Source: Austropuccinia psidii (lineage: Eukaryota > Basidiomycota > Pucciniomycetes > Pucciniales > Sphaerophragmiaceae). From it: 64,000 bases of DNA. Under the pieces are notes generated by a model that was not told where the DNA came from, made no database searches, and worked only from the letters and a program-made list of their open reading frames with translations. The stretch is from positions 30,048,107 to 30,112,106 of the forward strand of contig JALGQZ010000009.1 of NCBI GenBank assembly GCA_023105745.1, read 5' to 3'. The position numbers and the translations under genes are program-made. Below are positions 12,604-23,657 of this stretch, piece by piece; position 1 is the stretch's first letter; each line of letters begins with the position of its first letter.

Positions 12604-14283
12604 TGTGTAATGCTCACTGTGGATTTTCAGAATGTGTACTGAGAAAGAAAATTTTCATATGTAGGAACAGTCTTGGAAACTGTCAAGACTTGAAAGTTCC
12701 TTGTTTTGGGGGCTCTGTTGATTCCCCAAATGTAATAATTTCAGGAGATTATAAGTACCTAAAAAAGCCAAAAACTGTCTTAAAATAACTAATAATAAAT
12801 ATTTAACCAATATATAGTAGCTCCATGAGGTGTGAAAATAGAATATACTCTAAATATTCAACATACAGCATGAAGAGCTTGTTAAGATCTTTGGTTTTTG
12901 CAATTTCATTGAAAAATAATTTTATTTTGAAGACAGGGATATTACATATCCTTTGTTATTATTTCAATACACTCTTTCAGCTCCTATTATTACATTACTA
13001 CTACATAAATTCTTGAGATACCCATGATTAACTTTATACTTTCAAAGATTATTAATTATTTTACATTCACAAGGATTAAAGGGGACAAAGGTCAGTGAGG
13101 AGAGGAAGCACACCCCAAATTCCAAGGCCTCTAAGCAATGAAGATCTTCCATGTTTCTCTAAAAGATAATTAGTGAATTTATTAGCTAATTTAAACCCTT
13201 TTGGAGAAAATATGCCAATTTTGAATCCCATGAAATCCCCAGAGAATTTTTATCCTGTGACTTCATACAAAACACCACTGTTAAATCAAAAAGCCATAAA
13301 TAAAATCACCAATCCTGCATCCTGATAGGGAATCTATATGTCTCAGTTAGTCAGATGATTCGATATATAAGCCTTTTGTTTTATAATGTCCAATTCCTAT
13401 CTGAATTGGATATGGATTGAAAGCTCTATAGCACTTTCAAGTTATGACAAAGGGCCCACTAAAAAAATATTAATTTCATTACTAATCTAAACTCTGAATT
13501 ATTAATTTAAACACTATTTAATGTCTATTATCCTCTTATTTCTTAGTAGGATCTTTCCAATTGTGCTAGTAATTTACTGGAAGGAAACCTATTTCAAAAA
13601 GATATCAATTTTTTTTACTGTAAAAGAATCACTTCAAAGGTGAAGGTGGGCTTTCAAATATTCCTAAAAAGGGAAGTAATTGCTAATATCTCAATTATAC
13701 CTTTTACTTTAGCCAATTAAAAACACCGTATCTCAAAAAGTGACTTAGACCTCTTGACCAGAATATCTTAATGTTAAAATACAGTCTTAACTGAACTACA
13801 AACAAAACTTAATTTTCCATACTTAATGAAAGGAATAAAATAAGTGGTAAAAATTTAAATATCTCATCAATCCTCACATCTACACCTGTTCAAAGATTTT
13901 ACATATTTAAAACTGACAAATACATCTCCCCTGGTATTTTTTTACCTCTCATACAGAGTTCTGAAAATGAAAAAACCTTCCAGCCCGAATAGCTATTGGA
14001 TAGGAAGAAAAGAGAGGACACAAATTATACATTTCTTGAGATATAATCAATTCCCACAATTATTCATTTTTTCCCTTTATCTCAAATCTTATTTGAGATA
14101 TCTGTGTTGAAATATTTCCAAGCCACAATTTAGTGTATTATATCCCAACCAGATTATACACACCTTATGACTCAATTACAGTTATATATGAGTTTAAGAA
14201 CCCTAATATGTTCAATCATGACCTCACAAAACTTTCCTCATTGATTTTGTCACATAAGACTCTTTCCAAGACTGTTTAACTGG
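12604..14283 (+). repeat. Degraded LTR-B-like sequence, forward orientation
   Basis: Colinear similarity to the LTR of element B: TGTGTAATG at the start, AGTAGCTCCATGAGG near 12,811 (29,227 in LTR-B), then a GGGGACAAAGGTCA block and AAGGCCTCTAAG near 13,080-13,130 (29,523-29,575 in LTR-B). Spacing between these blocks agrees to within a few tens of bases. The right end runs into the inverted copy that starts at 14,284. Similarity is weak outside the blocks. Confidence 0.45.
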
Positions 14284-16367
14284 TGTAAGGTTTGTGTATG
14301 AAACTCTCAACACTAATACTTGTTATTAAAAGTACTATTACTTTACTCGATTGAAAATTTAATATAATTAAATATGATAATCAAAAATATGAATATAATT
14401 ATTATTGATATTAATACCTCTAATATTGATTAAAAAAATGATCCATAAAAAATAAATATTATTCAAACATTTCCTAATATAAATTATCATAATTATATAC
14501 AAATAATATTATTATTCTATCATTATTATAGGTTACTTGTAGCTATAATACTAATAATACAAAGGCTTTGCCAGAGGCAATTATATTATTTCTAAACAGA
14601 TAAAGCCAAGTTATCAATTATGAAAAATATTATCTATAAAGAAACTATTTTACACAACCGTGTAGTAATAACTATGACGATAATATATTCAAAAATAGAT
14701 TATTGATAAAAAAACTCACTTATAAGTTATTAATTGATAAAATCAGGCCAAATCAGATCATAAATATCTTTAAAATAATAAGAATCGCTCAAATCATGCC
14801 ACAATTAATAATAAATGGGTTTTTGGAGAATTCGTGGAGTTTAAAAAATATCTTTAAGCAAGATTCTACAAAACAAAATAATTTTTGAGGATTATACAAA
14901 TATAATTGAGCTTTCAGATTGAAATTCTTTATTTGTGAAATTATGAAGAGTGAAAAACTGAAGAATTACTCATAATAATATAATATTCCATTAATAAAAT
15001 ATTATTCTTGGGAAGATTATATTTTACTTATTGATGGGCATAAAACAGTAATGAAATTGCTCCTCTATTCCTTAAGAAAGCTCCTGTGTGATCACATATG
15101 CACTCACAGGGAATTTAATCATAAAAAATGAAAAACCCACCATTAAAAATTCATTTTCAACTTAATCACTACCAATTTTTAACTAAAATTGAAGTTACAG
15201 GTGTTATTCTTGAGTCCAAGTAGCTTTAATCTTCATTTGTGCTTATTATATTTGAGTTTGTACATATCAAAAATTATTGATTAATTTTAAAGTTTAAATT
15301 ATGAGTGTATTAAATATTAAATTCCTAGACAAAATTCTTTAATTAAGATTTCTAATTAATTTTCACTGAATTTTTTATTTTCTTTAAGAATAATTAAATG
15401 GGTAAGTAACATGGCTAAACACCAAGGAAAAGATAATTAATTTTCAATTAATACAAATATAAGATTGATTAGTAATATTTGTGAACATTTCAAGTATATC
15501 CATTTGTAAATGGACTTTCTATAAATTTTTGAAGTCATTGCTTTTTTTGCAAATATAGATATAAATATGCACCAAAACTTAGTTTTTGATAAGGTTTTGA
15601 TGATTTTACCTTTAATTTTAAGCTTATTTAAGGTCTATCAAGATTTTAAAGTTCTTAGAACCTTGATTACAAGCCTGTATGAAGGGATTTACCTTTTGGT
15701 ATCTTGTAATTCTTGTCAGAATGGAGAATGAGCCCTTTTAAATTTTAATTTTTAATCAATTTCTAATTTTAAAGCTTAAATAAGCTTCTTAATCCTTCAG
15801 TACTGGAAGAAAACCTTATTCGGGCTCGTTCTGTTCCCAAAATTTGAGTACCCTGATACCTTTTGTCCCCGCTTTTGTGTGGATCTTTCCAATTTATTTA
15901 TTTGAAGTTATACCATTTCTTTGAGTCAATTTTAATTGATTCTACATAAAATTCACACTCTTTATGGAAACTCCTTAGCCAATTCAGTGACTAAACACAA
16001 CACCTTAATTTTAACACAGTTTTTTTAATTTTACATAAAGCTTATGGAGCTAGAATCAGCAACTTAAAAAATTTATCAAAATTTTATAAGACTGTATAAT
16101 TTTCATTTAGGAGCCTTGAATCTTCCAATAACAGAAAAAATATTCAATTTTGGTCAAAAAACCTATGTTTTTACCCTACGTTATGTTTTATGTAGAGTTC
16201 AAAAGTTACATAATAATTATATTTTTGCTTATTCAAAATATGTTCATGGTCATTGTGATTTTTCTTTGCTTTAAAAGGATTTTTAATTTCAGTTATTGAC
16301 TTCATCATATGTATAAAATCTCATTTGTGGGCTTATGGGTATTTCATACATACCTCACAGGCTCACA
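14284..16367 (-). repeat. Inverted solo LTR of family B
   Basis: Reads TGTAAGGTTTGTGTATGAAAC at the left. That is close to the reverse complement of the end of the element B LTR (TGTAAGATGTGTCTATGAAAC). At the right it ends ATACCTCACAGGCTCACA, the reverse complement of the LTR-B start. The internal mark TTTTGTCCCC near 15,868 lies about 500 bases from the LTR start, as in element B. Length is 2,084 bp against 1,927 bp. The flanks (ACTGG and AATTG) are not a clear target duplication. No internal gag or pol is attached, so it is a solo LTR. Confidence 0.65.
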
Positions 16368-19020
16368 AATTGCCAGTGGGAGATTGTTTCACTCTGTAGT
16401 GTTGAAAATGATGCATTTTTTCTTCCATAACCACATAAAAGGCTGTTCAGCTCTTTCTATAAATATATTGATAGTAATACCTATGATCAGGATTACTGTG
16501 ACTTCTCCCAAAGGAGAATACAATATAATTAAATACTATAGCCATGAGTAATAAAACAATCAATATTATTATTGATGGTTTGAATATTGATATAAAATTA
16601 TATATAAGAGCTAATATTTTTAAAGCTTTTAATGATCAAAATTATGATAATTTTATTTAAAAATGATATAATTATTGTATTTTTACTAGAGGTCCCTAAA
16701 AAGTATAATAACAATAATACAAAATCTCTAGTTGAGAGCCTTTTATTTGGTTCAAAAAATTAAATTCAAGCTATAAATAACATATAAATTATTTCAAAGC
16801 AAATTTATTACACCTTAATTTTGAAAATTAGTTTGAAAACAAAAAATTTACAAAAAAATGATAATAAGTTGAAAACAGAATATTGATTAAAAACTTACTT
16901 ATAGCCTATTATTAAATAAAAAATTCCAAAATAATTCAGAAATGGTTATTAAATAGTAAGAGGAAGCCAGAACATACCAAAATCAAAAGGGTGAAATTTT
17001 CAAACTAAGTGTGGAGCTCATAAAGTATATCCAAAAAATACTTTACAAAATAAAATCAATGATTAATAATTATTCAAATATCATCAAATTCCGACTTTCA
17101 ATCTTATATTAAGAGAAATTATAAATGAAGAAACTTCATAATGATCTATAATAATATAATATTTTACCCAATGAAATATAAATTCTTTAAAAGATTTATA
17201 TTACTGGTGGATGGACAAAAAACAGTAATTACATGGCTCTTTTTATTCCTTACAGCACCTCTTATGTAATCACATTTTTTTAAAGAAAGTGTTTAATAAT
17301 CAAAAATGAAAGAATTGATTCAAAATTGAGATAAAACTTAAAATTACTCAGTTTGTCAATTACAATTTAAGCTAAATGTTCACTCACTAGCTCCAAGTAG
17401 CTTTTGTGATTCTTTGACTCCAAACAGAGCACCAGCATGAATTCCAATTACCATAAATAATGGCTTGTACCTTTTATCCCTGAGTATAAAAGATACTGAA
17501 AAAATGAATCTCATAAAGGTATGGTTCTAAACAGAGAAATCTCTTAATCAAAAATATAAAATTCTTATACTAATTAAATAATAATTGGCCAAGAAATGAT
17601 TTCCTTTAATATATATGAGTACCAAATAAGAAGAGACCTTGTTTTTACCTCTCATCTAGCTTCTTCATATTAAATGAAAATCCATTCCTCAGTATCACTC
17701 CTACCTCAAGAAATACCTTATTTTTACCTTTCACTTAAAGGAACCCTTAGAACTCTAAGAGGGCTTGTACAAGACTATACGAAATTACAGCCAAATTTAA
17801 AATCTAATTTGGAGCTTCAATTTTGAGTATATTAGAAAAATTTATCCCTATAATTGGATGAAAGATCTTGGCTAAATAGATTTCTGAAAATAGCTAACTA
17901 AAGAAAGCCCTGTATCATTGGCATATATTCATAAAAATTTATTCAGAATTATATTTAATTTTATTTCCCATCAATCTCTGAAATCCTTTGGAATTTTAAT
18001 TCTTATGCCTTCCCACTTCACAGAGATATCTGTCTTGGAAATTTCTGAGGCCATATACTGATGTAAATAAGTACATTCAAAAACTTCAAACCCTTAGATA
18101 TTCTTAAATTTTTGGGAATTGTAATCCCAAAGCTTACCAAATTGAAGGGATCATGAATAGCTCCAATTCTGTGTGCTTGTATCATTGATATCTTCAATAT
18201 TGGAAGGTTTCTTGTCATTACTAACCATAAAAAAACCTATATCCCTGCCAGAAGAGGTAAAAGGTGCAACTAGCCTTCTAGTTTGCTTCATACTGTGCTC
18301 TAAACTGCTATTATTATTTAGGAAACTTCCAAGCAGTATTTTCAGTATTCAGAAATACATCAAATAAAATATATTTAATTATGTAGCTTCTGGTAATACT
18401 AAATAATCTTTCATTATAAAAAACTCTTTTAGAAAAAAAAACAATAGAGGTTGTCAAATATATAAAATAAAAATCCCAAAATCCCACTTTACTTCTTTCC
18501 CAAATCCTGAGTTAATATTTTGGGACTTTGAGGTACCAAAAAACAGGTTTTTTAGTCTTGTTCCTACACTTTGATTTACTGAAAGCCTGCATTTATCTTC
18601 ACAAAAAGGATCATTTTTAATGCACACCTCAGTAACGGAATTTACATTTGCATAAAAGGACCCTTATCTTGCATATAATCTGATCTTACTAGTGATAACT
18701 TAAAGTAATTTTCCTAATTCACTTCATCTAAAAATGATGTTTCAGTAACATAATGCCAAAGGAATCCAAGAGTCTACCTTCAATTCAGACTTTTAAAGCC
18801 TTTCAGCTCATGGGATAATTTTATTCTGATAGATATGTGTATATTAAAGATGATATAGCTATAACTTATATAATACCAACACAAAGATATATCAGTCCCC
18901 ACACAAAAATTGTTCATGTTAGATGTATACCTTTGATGACTTAGAAAACTTTTCATCCGATAAATTTTTCAAACTTTTGTTTACTACATATTACTCATTC
19001 ACTCAATTGGTTCTTCAAGT
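16368..19020. other. AT-rich repeat-derived sequence
   Basis: The part from about 16,490 to 17,300 resembles 14,340-15,130 in the same orientation (for example ATAATAATATAATATT followed by TGATGGGCATAAAACAGTAA / TGGATGGACAAAAAACAGTAA). It therefore looks like another partial LTR-B-like copy. I see no gene in the rest. Confidence 0.4.
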
Positions 19021-19049
19021 TCAAGATGATAAAACAATCCAAGATTCCT

Positions 19050-19950
19050 CACAAACAAACAATGGGATACTGCCCTACAATTGGCTGTGGGACTAGCATG
19101 GTTAGGATCAAATGGGAATGGGGATGCTTTCCAGAAGATTGGAATTCTTGTTGGAGCTAGCCATAGGGAAATTTTGTTGTACCCTCATAGGGTGATTTTT
19201 GTAATGATGAGCTCAAAAAAAGGATGATATTTTGGCAAACAAATTAGTAGAAAAAAGATATTTAAGAGTTTATTCAGGTTGAATTTTATTTCTTGATGTA
19301 GTCTCATCCCCTTGTCTTAAGGCCCTCCCAAAGATGGTGAAGCCTATTTTTATTTTAAAAAGATGTATGAAATATTTTTAAGTATTTTTTATTTTTACTA
19401 ATAATTAATAGTTTGGCTATTCTATGTCCATGCAGCTTTTTTTGATATAAAAAAACTGTTCATTTCCCTACATGTTGGAAGTACTGGCACACTTCATGAT
19501 TCAAATTTATATAAACATCTGATAAGAGAAAAATCCTCATAGTAATTTCATGAAAAAGATAAGTACTTATAGTCAGATTCCATATTTTCCAGCTCTCCTT
19601 GAGTGGTTCAGATTATAAGGGGGTTACCGCACAGGATTAAGACAATAGGTCATCCAATTATTGTCTAGAAAAATGAAGAGTAAAAACACAAAATTAAATA
19701 GGTTTTTCTCTAAGGGAAATTTATAATGAATTGAGGGATGATGAAAAAATACATGTTTTCAATTGGTTGGTTTGTTGTGCCATTTTAAACAGAATGTTAG
19801 AGCTAACTTGAAATAAATGGTTTGATTTTCATGAAGATATTAACCAAGAACAAGTGGATAATTGATATGAAGTAGAAAATTCTCAAGCTCTTGTAGATAT
19901 TCGTGAAAAGATCAAACCAATCACTTTTTTTCAGAAAGATAATCAGTCAT
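19050..19950 (+). pseudogene. Relic of a PIF/Harbinger (DDE_Tnp_4) transposase
   Basis: Several pieces of a DDE transposase can be read in order through frameshifts and stops. The first, from about 19,060, reads QLAVGLAWLGSNGNGDAF, the helix-turn-helix-like part that in fungal Harbinger transposases carries a LGxxGNGA motif. Next come PKDGEAYFYFKKMY near 19,330, GSTGTLHDSNLYKH at 19,477-19,520 (matching the GWPGSVHDS block around the second acidic residue), and VFNWLVCCAILNRML near 19,760 (the C-terminal helix with the usual ACVILHN-like motif). The family call rests on my knowledge of these motifs. The enzyme would cut and paste its element at a 3-bp target. It is dead: no long frame remains. 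I did not find terminal inverted repeats. Confidence 0.7.
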
Positions 19951-20107
19951 TAAATTCATTTTTTCTCAATTACTTATGTTGAACCATTCAAGTGTGATGA
20001 ATTGCAGTGAATTTGAATGAAATAATTATATATCAATCTATTTACAATTTTCTCTTTTTAGCTCTATTTTTATTACTTTAATTTTTCTCTACATGACCAT
20101 AAGCCTT

Positions 20108-21290
20108 TTATTTGATATAAGTATGAGTCATTTTGGCAAATATGTGTCCTACATTGAATAATTTCCTGTTAATTTGAAATGAGCAGTCAAAATGAGTAAT
20201 TGATTTGTTATTGTAAATTTCTAGGGGTGGCTTGGAAGTGTGATTGATAATAGATGAATTCTTCCGGAGTATTTCAATTATGTCAGGTTTCTTGAAAAAA
20301 TTATTTCCATCTTGAATACAGGGAAGTGTAATCCATTTCCAGATGGGCTGAGATTCATTTTTAGTAATCAAAGAGAAAACACCATAGGTCCATGTATTGA
20401 GATAATTAAAATGTTGATGTGGCTTTTTTGTAAAATTTATTTAGGGTAACAATTAAATTTAACAAAAATTTCCATGCTTGCTTGGTTTTATGAGAAGACT
20501 ATTCCAAATTGCTAGAGTTTGGAAGTTGAGACTCATCCATTAAGGCTTTATTTTTTTGTAAGCCACTCTAGAGAAGTAAATGATTCAAGAAGAGATTAAA
20601 TCATCATAATCTGGAATTTTCACCCCTTTGAGGCTGTAATTTTTGATTTCTTCATGTGTCAATCCAGTTTTACATGAGTATAAGCATATAACGTGTACAA
20701 TAGCTAGTAATTACTTAAGGTCATTTAAATAAATATTACTTTACTGAAAATTTACCAAGATTGGCAGCTGGGAAAAACCCAATCTCTTTCACTACTCCAC
20801 CTAAAAGATTTTGTTTGTTTTTGGTATCTTTTCTGTTATTGGATAAATTATTTAATGTTGCTATAAGATCCTTTAAGGACTGGAAGGTTGGAGTAGGGAC
20901 TTCAAATGATGTAATTTGGTAAATCACCACTAGTAAAAATAAGGCTTTGGTTTTTTGATGAGGACACAAGGGTGTGGAAGTATTTTCATTTCTGGTATTA
21001 TTAACCAAGTTGAATCCTCTTTGTTCTTACTAATTGAGGTTCTTGGAAGCTTATTATAAACTCTATTTGAATCAGCATGTTGTAAGGTGAGTTTCTTATT
21101 ATAATTAGGTTTTAACCTTATAGATTGAATAAAAGTTCTCTTATTATATATATTCTCAATATTATCTTCATGGTGTTCTATATTGGGTTTAGTCCTACCC
21201 ATGACATCAGGAGGAGGAATAATAGTATTATCACCTTACAAATCATCTTTATGATGCTCTAAATTTGGTTTTTTATAACCATGAAATCAT
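20108..21290 (-). pseudogene. Decayed minus-strand gene of unknown function, possibly the Harbinger partner ORF
   Basis: Three adjacent minus-strand frames (20,930-21,202; 20,736-21,008; 20,108-20,371) are longer and less AT-biased in composition than the surrounding noise. The N-terminal part contains a repeated peptide: KKPNLEHHKDDL (around 21,245-21,290), then TKPNIEHHEDNI (around 21,150-21,195), then LKPNYNKK. Repetition at the peptide level suggests it was once translated. It points towards the transposase relic on the other strand. Autonomous Harbinger elements usually carry a second, DNA-binding protein gene, so that is a possible identity, but I recognise no Myb/SANT motif. Confidence 0.35.
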
Positions 21291-21399
21291 AAGATTGATT
21301 TTGAGAATCAAATATGGGAGGTGGAGCTCTCTTATATTAAAGAGAAGGAAGTTGAAATTTTGAAAATTACATTGAAAATGATGTTCCCTTATTATTATC

Positions 21400-22300
21400 T
21401 CACCCGTACAAAATAATTAATATAAAGAAATTGAAAATAATATTATTAGTAGTATATGTGACTAGGATTAATCAAAAAAACTTTTAAAACCCCTTTTTTG
21501 AATTAACATAAGAAAATAACAAGTTTTACAATAAAATTTGGTTTGAAAGGCTGCAGTAGGTGTAGAAAGGTCCTCAAACAATTTTCAAATTATTTGCAAA
21601 CTGTGTGGTGACCTTTCTGGTACAATGTTTTGGATGGGTGAGTGAGTGAGGGTGTGGTTAAGGATGAAACAATACAAGAAATGAAATAGCATTTGAAAGA
21701 CTTAGAGAATCAATAATTAAAGTATTTCAAATTCTCTATGAAATCAATTCACTGGTGATTTGGAGAGGATAGGTAGATGATGTAGTTTCTGAGGGGTGTG
21801 GTGCAGGCTGAAATAAAATAAAAGATATATACAAGCTATATGATTTGAAATAATTATCAAATTTACTTTCTAATTCATTTTGAGTCTCCATGAAATCTTT
21901 CTTCTGGTCCTGGTGAGCTTATGATGAGGGGTGTTGATGAGGTGTAAATACAAGTAAATGGTGGAGCTGGATGGTAGAGCTGGTGGTGATATAAGGGTAT
22001 GTATTTATTGATTGTGTAATAGTATGAGATACTACAAACCAAGAAAGCTATCTCATACACATCCAGTAATTTGAATCAATTATTCTATAAGAATATATAG
22101 AGGTATATAAATAGCTACTGAAATATTTGAAGGAACTTTTGCAATGAGGCTTAATAAGTATTTTATATATAAAACTATTACTAGAGGTTTTTTTAGTATA
22201 CATATAATTGGAAGATTCTCCTAAAGGATTCTATTTTCTTAATATTGAGTAGATTATTTGAAAGGATTTAGTTCAAAGTGCATAATTTTGGAATAATTTG
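21400..22300. other. Sequence with loose internal repetition, no gene
   Basis: GT-rich patches recur imperfectly (GGGTGAGTGAGTGAGGGTGTGG near 21,640, GAGGGGTGTGGTG near 21,791, GAGGGGTGTTGATGAGGTG near 21,926), together with related ATGAAATC blocks. This suggests a very degraded tandem duplication of roughly 140 bases. No coding region is supported. Confidence 0.35.
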
Positions 22301-23440
22301 ATATAAAATCTCATGAAAATATTTCAAAATAATTTGAAAGAAAAATTTGGTAAAATGTATCTTTTTTTGATAGCTTTTAGATGTTATTTATTTATATCTT
22401 TAAATTCAAAAGAATACTTGAAATTGATATTTTCATATTCTGTTTTATTCAAAAAAACTCATTAAAGGATATAGCTCAAGTTATCTTGATAAAATATAGA
22501 TCTCTCAAATGACCTCTACTTTTGATAAGAATATCCTTTAAAGAATAAATTATTACTCAATCTCAAATCAAAGTAATATCAAATTATTGGTATAGAAAGA
22601 TAAAAAGTTCAACTTGCAATTTATATTAAAGCCAATTTAAATATCAGAGAGTTTGTCTTGATATTTGCTGAACTATTGTGACTTTCACAGGGACTTTTGG
22701 GTCTAATGGTGTGCCATCACTCAGAATCATCTCAATTAATTGGTGATATAAATTCTATATATTATTTCAAAATAGTTCGGTGAAAATAATGATTCAAACA
22801 AAATGTGGGAATAGCAAAGATAAAATAAATAAAATACCAGAATAATATTTTCGACCTGTTCAGAAGCAATAAGGGCATCAGTAAGAATATTACCACCAAT
22901 ATCCACTGAGCAGGAAAGGGAAAGGTACAGCTTACTCACTTCAAACTATTAGTATTCAATATCAATATTGGATAAAATAAAGAATCAAAATTAATTCAGT
23001 AGATAAATCAACTGGGGGAAACACCCAGTGTCCCAAGAAAAGCTTATATATGTTAAAATCTGATAGCTTGATAATTGTTCAGTATATAAAAACCTGGAGT
23101 TGAATTTACTGAATTAGGGAAGGATATCTAGCCAAATTGGGAAATAACCTGAGATTCAAAAAAATATAGAATTTGTTGACTAAGGATCCTACTTAGTGAT
23201 CTGGGTTATCCCAAAGTAACACAAGCTTCCTTAGCTGAAGGGCTTATTATTTGAGTTGATCTTGGAGTATTCACAAAAATAATGGGCTGACCCTTTAGAA
23301 CATCTTTACTAAAGGTCTCAAAATTATCCCCCTTGGATTTAATATACTAAACCCTTTTTCTGGTTCTTCTTGAGGCCTTATTTCTGAACGATATTTTGTT
23401 GGAAGTCCCTTCATAGAAATCTTCCTTGAAGATGTGAGGA
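22300..23440 (+). repeat. Degraded LTR-C copy, forward orientation
   Basis: Colinear with the LTR of element C. TTTCACAGGGACTTTTGGG near 22,683 matches TGTCACAGGGGCTCTTTG at 37,745. AAGAATATTACCACCAATAT near 22,885 matches the AAGGATATGGCCACC region near 37,985. AACTGGGGGAAACACCCAG at 23,010 matches the hairpin at 38,115. Ends are not defined. Confidence 0.5.
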
Positions 23441-23565
23441 GGTGACTTTAGGGATCCAGAAATCAGAAGTATTGATCCCAGAAATAAAACCAGAAAAACA
23501 TTTGTTAATTTTGAAGTATTTAATTAGCTTGGTCAATGATAGTGGAGAAAGGCCCCATAGGTTTT

Positions 23566-23650
23566 GTCAGCCTTTAACTCAAAACAAGGTCAAATGCATG
23601 ACATCCAAACACCATAAAACCAATGATAGAGAAAAAGCCAATTAAAAGGA
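23566..23650 (+). repeat. Short piece of the LTR-C start fused to element B
   Basis: TGTCAGCC followed by a block containing CCAAACACCATAAAACCAAT and AGAAAAAGCCA is nearly the same as the first 85 bases of the element C LTR at 37,350. It stops near 23,650. From about 23,680 the sequence is family B gag. The junction explains why element B has no 5' LTR or leader here. Confidence 0.6.
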
Positions 23651-23657
23651 GCTGGAA

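Noticed and set aside
12603..13016. Two plus-strand frames of about 60 codons
   Set aside because: They lie inside a degraded LTR-B copy and resemble no protein.
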